Shown: one piece after another, positions 33,324 through 42,600 of the stretch
How positions within the stretch are numbered: position 1 is the stretch's first letter
Layout of the letters: each line of letters opens with the position of its first letter
Assembly (NCBI GenBank): GCA_922989275.2
Contig: OV277861.1
Location: forward strand, 46,787,623 to 46,851,622
Reading direction: 5' to 3'
Length of the DNA: 64,000 nt
Source: Gari tellinella
Lineage: Eukaryota > Mollusca > Bivalvia > Cardiida > Psammobiidae
Translations under genes and position numbers: made by a program
Notes under the pieces: generated by a model
Database searches by the model: none
The model's input: the letters and a program-made list of their open reading frames with translations, nothing else
Told to the model about the DNA's origin: nothing

Positions 33324-33989
33324 TTAACCTGCATTGTGGCATACAAACGGGGTATGTTTGTTTAGGGCATTCAATTTTACTCATTTCCTGAAAATTTGGA
33401 AAAAATCGGCCCATATATGGAAGAATGGTGCGCGACACATCGAGGTAGGGGGGTCCCAGACGGCCGTTTTTGGAGGTGATAATCGGGTTTTTTGTCCGCT
33501 GTAAACCCCCCCCCCCCCTTTGAATTAATTTCTAGCAGGTGGCTTCTCAAAGCAATGTGTTTGACTTTCACATTGCTTTGCAGTGTTTCAATCCTTTAGT
33601 TGGCTGTAACGTAGGGCTGTTAAATATCTTTTGGTTGCCATTCATTTAATTCCAGATCATTTGTTTCGAGTAAGTGCTTCTTGATAAAATAGGTATTTAC
33701 TATCTCTATCTTTCTGTTTAGTTCGTATTATTTTAATAAATTTTATTTGAACAAAAACTAACCAGTTTTGTTATGCACTTTATGCCCTTCTATAAATTGA
33801 ATACATGGAGTCCTAAATGTCAAGGTCACCTTGACGTTTTGGCATGATAGATTATTTGCTGTCTGTTCAAGGGGCAGCCAAGCCTGACAGTAGCTTCTTC
33901 ATATAAAAAGGATTCCAACACTTGAAAAAAAATACTTTATTGTTCCATCATTAAGGATATAACAAACCTCTAATCATCTAGCCCTATCT
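33324..33989. other. No gene recognised
   Basis: It includes a C-run at about 33507-33518. Nothing else is identifiable. Confidence 0.4.
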
Positions 33990-34205
33990 GTCCTCTCAGG
34001 CCTTTCATTTTTAACAATTTCTGTAGAGAAGCATCCAAGGAACACCGTCAGCAATTTAGTTTTTCCCTCAAACTCGCGGTTTCAGAGGAGATGTCGCTTG
34101 AAGTAAATTTGAACGGACGGACGGACAGACAGACGGACGGACGGACAGACGGACGACGGACGATCACAACAGCTCACCTTGAGCCTTCGGCTCAGGTGAG
34201 CTAAA
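33990..34205 (+). repeat. 3' end of a hairpin-ended (GGAC)n repeat
   Basis: 'GAAGCATCCAAGGAACA' and 'GAGGAGATGTCGCTTGAAGT' resemble the unit at 23940-24030. Then come (GGAC)n/(GACA)n at 34114-34160 and the hairpin AGCTCACCTTGAGCC…GGCTCAGGTGAGCT with AAAA. Confidence 0.7.
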
Positions 34206-35280
34206 AAGGAACGGGCGCTTCATTGATTCTTTGCAGAGACATTTCAACAGGTATAGCAGGCTTTGCATGCTTATTTGCCACTTTTTTACTTGACTAAGTA
34301 TTAGTGTTTTCTTCTGACCTGTCAGAGTTATTTTTAGATTGGAACATTCTAAAATTTTAAAAGGGATGATCACCGTACTCATTGATTTCTGTACGGTCAG
34401 TCAGGGATAGGGAAAGCTGTACTGTATTTATTGTGTGTAATGTACAGTACAGTAGAGTAGACATAATTATTTCCCGAATAAACGCAAACACAATACACTA
34501 CATTGTAAACTGTAGAAAATTAATTTTATCTTTTTAATCTGGGTGGCAAACAGGTTGGAGTCCGGCATCTGATCTGGCTCCAACCTATTTGCAATGGACA
34601 TAAAGGTTTTGAGCATAAACACGTTAATTGAGAATAAATAAAATATCAGTAAAATTAGCGCAGCTGTCTCGTGCTGCACGAGGATCATGCTTATCTCAAG
34701 TTGGAAAGTGTACGACTATATAGATCCGATGTTACCCCGTTATCTATTTACCATTATGAACTATTCTGTTCTTAAAATAACTCCGACAGGTCCAGAAAAA
34801 TCAGACAATATAACCAACCAAGCTATGTAAGTAAAGTAATGTATTTATAATATTTAAGTCAAGAAAGCATCCATACTGATTACTCTATGTTAACCAATAA
34901 CTCCCAGGAACTGTCATGGATCTGCTGAAATTGTCTTCTGCTAAAATTTTAAAATTCTTCGTCTTCTTTTAGAAAATTCTTTTCTTTTTTTTTTAAAAAA
35001 AAAAAAGTTTCTAGTGATCCTGGTCTGAACAGGCACATTTTGGAGCCCTGGATCTGGATCCAAACCCAGTTATATTTTTTAGTTGCAAAGATTTCCAGGT
35101 TTTCAGTGTAGACAGAGTTAATGACTAAATGTGGCTGTTAACTTTTATACACTCTTTGATTCACAGAGTTATTTGTTAGTTTCAAAATTAAAAGCAAAAT
35201 TCTTCACCATCCTTTGTTCTCCGGTTTTCCTTCGTATCTCTCTTTCTTTTGACAGAGCGCGGGAAATTTCTACCTGACCT
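34206..35280. other. Non-coding, one D-type core
   Basis: A D-type palindrome lies at about 34548-34602 (AAACAGGTTGGAGTCCGGC … GATCTGGCTCCAACCTATTT). Nothing else is recognised. Confidence 0.4.
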
Positions 35281-35314
35281 ATGACCTGAGGGAAAAGATG
35301 TGCACTATAAACGG

Positions 35315-35331
35315 TGACGTCATATAGCAAC
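35315..35331 (+). promoter_or_regulatory. CRE and RFX X-box-like site, candidate ARMC3 promoter
   Basis: TGACGTCA (35315-35322) is a perfect CRE. It overlaps GTCATATAGCAAC (35319-35331), which fits the RFX X-box pattern GTNRYY(N0-3)RGYAAC with one loose position. RFX factors drive ciliary genes, and ARMC3 is a ciliary/sperm gene in vertebrates. The site lies just before a donor-ended exon candidate and 4.2 kb upstream of the first coding exon. Confidence 0.4.
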
Positions 35332-35344
35332 CAACACATGTTTC

Positions 35345-35411
35345 CTGTCGCGACGAAAGCTGGAGTTCGAGAGTGTGTGATTTAAACACCCGCAATAATA
35401 GGATAAACTCG
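35345..35411 (+). other. Candidate untranslated first exon of ARMC3
   Basis: CCTGTCGCGACGAAAGCTGG … AAACTCG is followed by the donor GTAGGT (35412). It is CG-richer than its surroundings and closely follows the CRE/X-box. The coding exon at 39538 has an acceptor before its short 5' UTR, so an upstream exon must exist. This is the best candidate I see, but there is no proof that it is joined. Confidence 0.35.
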
Positions 35412-35739
35412 GTAGGTTTCAGAAATTTTTGCATGATTTTAAAGTATTCTAAATTTATCTAAACCGTGGACGAACAATAGGCGTTATTCCTTTTTAATCA
35501 AGCCATAAACATCTGTTGCTTTATACCGATGCAGCGTTATCGAAACGGGTGGGGTAAACCTAAACAAACGATTTGAGTTTACCGTATCGAGTGCATGCGC
35601 GTTTAATAGCCACTTTGTATAGCCCTTGTTAACCCATTTATGCTTGGGAAGTGTAATGAAATCTTCACGAGTGCTTGCAGAAAGATTTCATCATAGATAT
35701 ATAATTTTAGATTAACAATGGGTACCGTTAACAAGGGTG

Positions 35740-36375
35740 ACGGACGTTTCGGTAAATGACCAGTTCGGTAAATTGATTTTATATAGTGAAAGTCTGGACG
35801 TTTCGGTAAAAAGGTAAATTATAGTAATTATAGGTTTATGTACAGGTCTGTATATCACACCTTTCGCTAGATCAATAACTGATGGCGCTTGATCTCTAAT
35901 CACTTGTCTTGCAAATAGGTTGGGTCTAAACTATACGATCTAGTTCTGGAATTGGTAAAATTTCTATGCCGAATTGGGGCAATAAAGTCGGTTATGAAGG
36001 AAATATAAATTTGGTTTTTTTTAGTTCTTAATTATTTTGAGATGTAACAATAAACTCATCTCCTTAGAGAAGAAATGAAAAAAAAAATATTGAAGAATTC
36101 AAGTTATTTTTACCCCCTTCACATGCCCTTTATTTCGTTTTGTAAACAGGCCGAAAAATTGTATCTGTTGGTAGACCAGGATCAACACATACTAAAACAA
36201 CCCTGCAAACTTGGCACAAACACTGTGCCACAGTCTCATTGTTACCGAGAGAGGTGCGATGTGCGATATACTTAATCCTATAATTACTATAATTTACCTT
36301 TTTACCGAAACGTCCAGACTTTCACTATATAAAATCAATTTACCGAACTGGTCATTTACCGAAACGTCTGTAAAT
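35740..36375. mobile_element. Element with ~100-bp TIRs (GACGTTTCGGTAAATGACC)
   Basis: The left arm 35741-35835 and right arm 36288-36373 are inverted over about 90 bp, and each carries TTCGGTAAA three times. GTTAACA lies outside both ends (35727, 36379), perhaps as target duplication. No transposase is seen. Confidence 0.75.
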
Positions 36376-36462
36376 CGTTAACAATAGTGAATTAAGACAG
36401 TCTTTTCATATCAAAAAGCAAACAGTGCAGACCCTGATTGTGATGTTCCATGACTGGCAACC

Positions 36463-36538
36463 TGTTTAGCTCATCCTGTAGAGCACTGAGCTAGTGTTTA
36501 GGTGGTAATGAATTGGAGTCCAAACTAAAGCTGACATT
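36463..36538 (+). repeat. tRNA-derived SINE fragment (weak)
   Basis: TTTAGCTCATCCTGTAGAGC resembles a tRNA A-box arm and GTGTTTAGGTGGTAATG follows. The box B is degraded (ATTGGAGTCC). Confidence 0.4.
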
Positions 36539-36603
36539 TTTCTCTGGCTCACCTTCATGTTTTTGATTGATTGAGTTGAGTTTTATGGTACCACAACAAT
36601 TTA

Positions 36604-36800
36604 CTGACGTTTCGGTAAATGACTAGTTCGGTAAATTGATTTTATATAGTGAAAGGTCTGGACGTTTCGGTAAAAAAGGTAAATTATAGTAATTAAAGGA
36701 TTAAGTATATCGCACCTCTCCCGGTAACAATGAGACTATGTCACGGTGTTTGTGCCACTGTGCAGGGTTGTTTAGTATGCGTGGATCCTGATCTACCAAC
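36604..36800 (-). mobile_element. Half copy of the TTCGGTAAA-TIR element
   Basis: The terminus GACGTTTCGGTAAATGACTA and internal sequence (CGCACCTCTCCCGGTAACAA, TGATCTACCAACA) match the right half of the 35740-36375 element in reverse orientation. The other half is missing. Confidence 0.7.
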
Positions 36801-36934
36801 AAAATAGATGGACATTGAAGACATATTTATGACACTAATTATGATAATATCAATTACAATTATATATTAATAAATATTAGATGTGTTACAGTGTGTAGGT
36901 TTATCATGACTTGTACGGCCTTGCTGTACAAGCA

Positions 36935-37018
36935 CGCTTTTATGGCAATGTGGTAGAGTGCATGACTGCGAACCTGGCGACCCGGTGTAAACAACGGGTT
37001 CAAACCCGGGTCGAAGCG
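36935..37018 (+). repeat. tRNA-like sequence in LTR1 of the TRIM
   Basis: Paired ends CGCTT … AAGCG, a D-arm-like GGTAGAGTGC, an anticodon-arm-like GACTGCGAACC, and a T-arm ending in GGGTTCAAACCCGGG. A 12-base insertion relative to LTR2 sits before the T arm. Without it the unit would be 72 nt, tRNA length. Confidence 0.55.
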
Positions 37019-37208
37019 AGTGTTTCTTTATAAGAGCACCCGGCTACATTTGGCACCCAACGTGGTTTCTGTGACTGTATATGCTCCGAGTTCGACCCCC
37101 AGTCGTTCTCATACCCATATAGAAATTCGGGACGAATTTCAAGTTGTTGGGGGAGTATGTCACAGTGTGTAGGTTTATCATGACTTGTACGGCCTTGCTG
37201 TACAAGCG

Positions 37209-37272
37209 CGCTTTTATGGCAGAGTGCATAACTGCTAACCTGGCGACCCGGGTTCAAACCCGGGTCGAAGCG
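37209..37272 (+). repeat. tRNA-like sequence in LTR2 of the TRIM
   Basis: Paired ends CGCTT … AAGCG, GGCAGAGTGC, ACTGCTAACC (an anticodon loop compatible with Ser-GCT), and a perfect T arm ACCCGGGTTCAAACCCGGGT. At 64 nt it lacks part of the D arm. Confidence 0.55.
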
Positions 37273-37306
37273 AGTGTTTCTTTATAAGAGTACCCGGCTA
37301 CAGATG

Positions 37307-38420
37307 AAAAGGATTTAATTCTTTATTTGAAGAAACACAAAAATGTAGCAATGTACACTCGCTTAAATAAAAGTAGATTCTAGCATTCTACCTTCCCCCA
37401 ACCAAACTAGATCTAGTATTTTTTATATTTTTAATACACTGTCTACATAGTAGATCCTGATCATAGAACGGATTCTAATCGGGGTCGCAAATACTTTAAA
37501 ATTTCTCTCAGTGTTCAAATTTATTTTTATTGTTTTCTATTTCCCTCTTTATTACCGACTTTATTTCCCCGGTTCGGCATATAATTTTTTATCGTATCCA
37601 GAAATGGATCATATAATTTAGATCAGGGTTCTCATTAGGGTTTAGAGAGTTGCAGTTCAGGACTCCATTGCTGGGAAAAGTTGCAGTTCAGCTTGGGGAG
37701 GGTGCGGGAGGGGGTACCCCCTCATGCAGGGTGGGTACGGGGGACCTCCGGCGGAAAATTTTGGAGTATAACACTTCAAATGGTGCAATTTGGAGGCTTC
37801 TGACATGTTAATTGCAAGGGAATGAGTGTAGGGATGTGAAGCATTAGAAAGGGGAAAAAAAATCATGCTTATAGATAGAGTTTTTTTAAAGTCTCAGATA
37901 TATCAATATGGGCTTCCTGTATTTTTATAGTTATAAAAATACATGTCATGTTAGAATTGGCATTACCAACCATAACCCTACTCTTGACTGGTAGATCTGA
38001 GTAGTAGCAATATGTAAATTTATATAAATACAACTTTAATTTAAATTGGTTTTACCAGTAAACAAGAGCTATGTATTCATCTACTCTAGTTCTTTGAGAC
38101 CACCCAGCTGAATGTAGGTATAAATTTCACCTAAATTAAAAATTAATTAATTGCCAAATCATTCATTAAATTTGTTCTGTAAACTTTTAACTGAGTCATG
38201 AATTGGAAACCCATTATAATGCATGGTGGATTAACCCCGTCACTCAATCACTGCCTTACCCTGAGTAAAACAGTTACTTACACAGATTTGGGATCCTGGT
38301 CAGACTATAGGCTTAGTGGAGCATGCAGTGGATCCATACTGTTTGACATACATAATGATATTACTGTAGTCAAGATACCTAAAATTTAGATTTGAGAAAT
38401 AGAAGCAGACAGCAATTGTT
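37307..38420. other. Non-coding; worn D core
   Basis: A D-like core (GATCCTGGTCAGACTATAGG … GTGGATCCATACTGTTTGAC) lies at about 38290-38346, and another, very worn, at about 37438-37490. No gene is seen. Confidence 0.4.
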
Positions 38421-38428
38421 TAACCAGT

Positions 38429-38545
38429 TACCCCATAGCCTGTTTCTAAACTTGAGGACAGGTGGCCATTTACAGCAGATTGAAAGTAAAGCAGAAAGCT
38501 CCTGAAAGAGCGTTCTGCTTTACTTTCAGCCTGCTTTAGTTTTAA
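38429..38545. mobile_element. MITE family A, truncated
   Basis: ACCAGTTACCCCATAGCCTG and a core with AAGCAGAAAGCTCCTGAAAG. It ends after the core. Confidence 0.65.
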
Positions 38546-38589
38546 TAATCTGTCGAGTGAAGAAAAAAAGCCTTCCCTTGACTCTTTAA

Positions 38590-38834
38590 CCCATTACTCC
38601 ATAGCCTGTTTCTAGTTTTGAAGACATGTGACCACTTAAAGCAGGTTGAAAGTAAAACACACTTTGCCTTATGGCACATTCTGCCTTTCTTTCAATTTTC
38701 TTTAAGCTACCATCTGATAGGATATAGAAAATATTTGTGATTGTAAATGTTTAGGTCTCTATGACTGTATAAATGGGAACTATTTTTTCAGTAGAGGAAT
38801 AATGAATTTAATGCGCTAAAAGGCGCCACTATGG

Positions 38835-38877
<43 letters not shown>

Positions 38878-38880
38878 GGG
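38590..38880. mobile_element. MITE family A copy with poly-G expansion
   Basis: TTAA precedes CCCATTACTCCATAGCCTG. The right terminus TATGGGG runs into more than 40 G (38837-38876), then AGGGTTTAA. The tract seems to have grown from the GGGG of the terminal repeat. Confidence 0.75.
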
Positions 38881-38910
38881 TTTAACAGAACACTGTAGAA
38901 GCATGACCAC

Positions 38911-39103
38911 CAGGGCTCCAGATAAGGGGAGTTTTTCAAAAATTAAAATCTTTATTTCTGCTTTAAACCCTATGGTGTCACTACTCATTAGAACCATCTC
39001 TAAGAGACGATTTTAATGAGTAGTAACACCATATGATTTGGTGCTAAAATAAGTGAGAAATTGTTGGTTTTGTTCAGTTTACTCCCCCTTATCTGGAGCC
39101 TTG
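38911..39103. mobile_element. MITE family B copy
   Basis: CAGGGCTCCAGATAAGGGG … CTTATCTGGAGCCTTG. The flanks ATGACCAC and ATGACCGA match over 6-8 bases, which supports a hAT-type 8-bp duplication. Confidence 0.85.
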
Positions 39104-39195
39104 ATGACCGACCACTCATTTCATATGAGAAAAAGGTAAAGATGTCAAAGGTATTTCTATAGGAGAAAGGATGTAATTAAAAAAAAATAATTTAA

Positions 39196-39435
39196 CCCAT
39201 TACCCCCATAGCCTGATTCTAGTTTTGAAAAAAGGTGACCACTTAAAGCAGGTTGAAAGTAAAGCAGAATGTGCCTTAGGGCGCATTCTGCTTTACTTTG
39301 AGTCTGCTTTAAGCATCTGATAGAAAATAATTCTTATCATACATATTCATTACTGTATAAATTGTAACTTTTTTCTTTGAGTGGAGGAATAAATTCAAGG
39401 CGTAAAAAGGCATTTAAATTTTATGGGGTAATGGG
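39196..39435. mobile_element. MITE family A copy
   Basis: TTAA on both sides (39192, 39436), CCCATTACCCCCATAGCCTG … ATGGGGTAATGGG, with an intact core. It ends 102 bases before the first ARMC3 coding exon. Confidence 0.9.
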
Positions 39436-39537
39436 TTAAATTTGGTTCATTTCAGATATTACTAAAACTTTATTTTCCTTTTGTATGATATTCATTTTTT
39501 GCATATTTTACTATTTCGATATATATATTATTTACAG

Positions 39538-39604
39538 AACAGTTCTTCAGAAGACAATGGGGAAGAAAGTCAAGAAGGATGAAAAGCCACCACCAGATGA
39601 TGTG
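39538..39604 (+). CDS. ARMC3: ARMC3 exon 1 (first coding)
   Basis: Acceptor TTTACAG before 39538, 19 bases of 5' UTR, ATG at 39557-39559, 16 codons, donor GTAAGG. It ends in phase 0 after …PPPDDV. The start is chosen because the next residues match ARMC3 from its first Met. Confidence 0.93.
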
Positions 39605-42600
39605 GTAAGGTTTTTTTTCTTTTTCAGAAATAAGTTATTCACTGTAGCCACTTTTAAAGAGGGTCTCTCAATTTTGTGTGTCACTTCTCAGTATGGGTTT
39701 AAATCCAAACCAAGCTCATTAGATATTATTTCTTTGAAAAACGTATTTTCTATTAAACATAAATCTTTTCCTGTACTAATTTATTTACATGTTTACATAA
39801 GTGTCTTACATCCTTTTACAAAATTGTTTTTCCTTCCAAATCTGGTTTTCAGTCTCTTTAAGACAATTTCTTAAATATTTTTGCATGGAATACATACATA
39901 TGATGATAAGGTACACATGTGCATGACTTATTTTACAAAGCAGCAAGTTAGAGTACATCTATCTCTTAACCCATTAAGCCATACTGACTCATTGCGCAAT
40001 TATATAAGCCTCATACTGACTCATTATGACACATTTTAATCAACTAGCTTGTATTGAGATAAGCATTGATAATGGTTTATCGCTTATGAGTTAACTAAAC
40101 TGCCTTTTGTCTTAACGACTAAAAAAAGTATTCTTTTTACAAAATGTAACCCTTCACCCTATAGCCTGTTTCTAGTTTTGAAGACAGGTGACTACTTTAC
40201 CCATTACCCCACAGCCTGTTTCTAGTTTTGAAGGCAGGTGACAACTTAAAGCAGGTTGAAAGTAAAGCAGAATGTGCCTTAAGGCACATCCTGCCTTACT
40301 TTCAGCCTGCTTTAAGCTATTACCTGCTAGAATGTAGAAAATATTTCTTATGATTTTTATTTGTGACAGTATAAATTGGAACTATTTTCTTAATTAGAGG
40401 AAGTAATTAAAGGCATAAAAAGGCATATTTATGTGGTAATGGGTTGATCAAACAGACAGATATTACATGTCAAAACAGGGAAAAGGTTTCTATGTTCTTC
40501 GATTTAACAAATTCAACCCATATGACTAGTGTATGCATCCTTTATAAACAGTGTACCTGTGAAGTGTACACCTTTCCTATGCATATTGTATAGAGCCAGA
40601 TCAGAGGACTCCCTGAGAAGCCCTCTGATCAGGGTCTGCACGATTTGTCATTTTGAAATATATCTATAAACAGCCCTAAATAATGAAAATTTAACTAGAC
40701 TTAATTGGAAACTGGAATTGACCTTTTAAAATTTCAGTTTGGAAAGAGATTAACCCATTACTCTATAGCCTGTTTCTAGTTTTGAAGACACATGACCAAC
40801 CACTTAAAACAGGTTGAAAATAAAGCAGAATGTGCCTTAAGGCACGTTCTGCTTTATTTTCAGCCCATTTGAAGCTACAATCTGCTAGGATATACAAATT
40901 GTTTCTTATCATACTAATGCATGGCTGTATAAAGTGGAAATGCTTTCTCCAGAGGAGAAATGAATTAGAGGAGTAAAAAGGCATATTTTTGGGGTAATGG
41001 TTTAACTCGGATTACCTCTGACTCTTTGTTTTACAGTTTGACACAATATTGGTGGAGAGCAGACAGGCTGCCACTGTTGTTTTGATGTTAAGCAGTCCAG
41101 AAGAGGATGTGCAATCGAAAGCTTGCGAAGCAATTTACAAATTTGTGGACAAATGTGAGTTTTCTAAGGTTTTCTTTTTAACCTAATTTTGATACGTAAT
41201 ACTTAACATACACATATATTGTGTCTAAACAGAATGTAAAGCGTTGAAATCAGTTAACAGATGGCTTCAGTATGATCAATGGTTGAAGTGGATAGTCCGA
41301 TACTATTCAACAGTTTCAGAATTTTTACTCTTGTCATGACGAAAGAGTGAAAGCAAGAAATATTACATCATTTCAATGTCTACACATGCATTTTACAAAT
41401 CAAGTATTATATTAGGGAATGCTTCACTGTATACTCCCTACAAGGTGCAGCTAAACTTGCTAAGTAGGGGCGGTGGTCCAGTGGTAGGACGTGCGCCTAT
41501 GAAGCAAGAGGTTCCTGGTTCAAGCCCTGTCAGGATCACTGGAATTTTTCTGAGCAAAAAATTAACCCTACATTGCTCCACTTCACCCAGGTGAATTAAA
41601 TGGGTACGGTACCTGTGAGGGAAAGAAGACAATGTGCTATGGCTGCAACTTGTGCCGTACGTAAATGGCCGACTTGTGACTCGATGATTGGGGAGGTAAT
41701 TGTTAAAGTCGGCAGAATATGGCATATGAATTTCAGACTAAATAAACCCATGCCTTTACCTTTAACCCTTTACCCCATAGCCTATTTCTAGTACTTAAGA
41801 TAGGTGACTACTTAAAGCAGGTTGAAAGTAAAGCAGAATGCGCCTTAGGGCGCATTCTGCTTTACTTTCAGCCTGCTTTAAGCTATAATGTACTATAATA
41901 TAGAAAAATATTCCCTAAAATACATATTCATTACTGATTAAATTGGAACTATTTTCTTCAGCGGATGAATAAAATGCATGTGCTAAAAGTCGCTTCTATA
42001 AGGGAAAGGGTTAAAGGAATGAATTACCCCTTTTGTGCCTAGCGTCAATTAAAAGTGACATAGGCCAATAGTGTAGACTCTGATCTGATTGGAGTTTCAA
42101 TATAAAACAAAACAAAAATGAATGTTTAGACCAGGCACCCCTTATGTCAAAAATGGACTAATCCAATATATAAGCATGGAAGAATCCACTGGGCACAAAT
42201 GAGTGAAAGGTGTTAATGTGTACCCGGTATGTATGGAGTAATGGGTTGACTTTCTCAAAACATTATGTCATTTGTTATTTTGTTATTTTATCAATAGGTG
42301 ATGAGAACAAGAAACAATTGTTGGACCTGGGAGCAGTGGAACACCTGTTGGTATTACTACAGAGTGAAGACAAGATAGTACGCAGGAATGCTTGTATGTG
42401 TATAGGAGTCATGACAGCTCACCGTAAGTACAAATTATAGGACAGTTACATAACCCTTTCCTCCCTGAAACCCAAAATGGACAATTCTAGTTTTCAATTT
42501 AGTCTATTTTTTTTTTTTAGTCACAGTCATTTAGAGGTCAAATACGGTTGTGACTCTGTGATCATATGATCATTTCTAAATTTAGAAAATAGTCCTAAAT

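Larger units (their letters stand above)
36884..37302 (+). mobile_element. Complete TRIM: 419-bp LTR element with tRNA-like LTRs
   Basis: LTR1 36884-37048 (TGTTACAGTGTGTAGG … CCCGGCTACA) and LTR2 37158-37302 (TGTCACAGTGTGTAGG … CCCGGCTACA) enclose 109 bp. A primer-binding site, TGGCACCCAACGTGG (37050-37064), lies two bases after LTR1, and a purine tract, GTTGGGGGAGTA, lies right before LTR2. A 4-bp target duplication, GATG, flanks it (36880-36883, 37303-37306). It has no coding capacity. LTR1 is 20 bp longer than LTR2 because of two small indels in the tRNA-like part. Confidence 0.9.

Noticed and set aside
38788..39016. Open frames with poly-Gly or poly-Pro on both strands.
   Set aside because: They are only the poly-G run read in frame, joined to MITE sequence.
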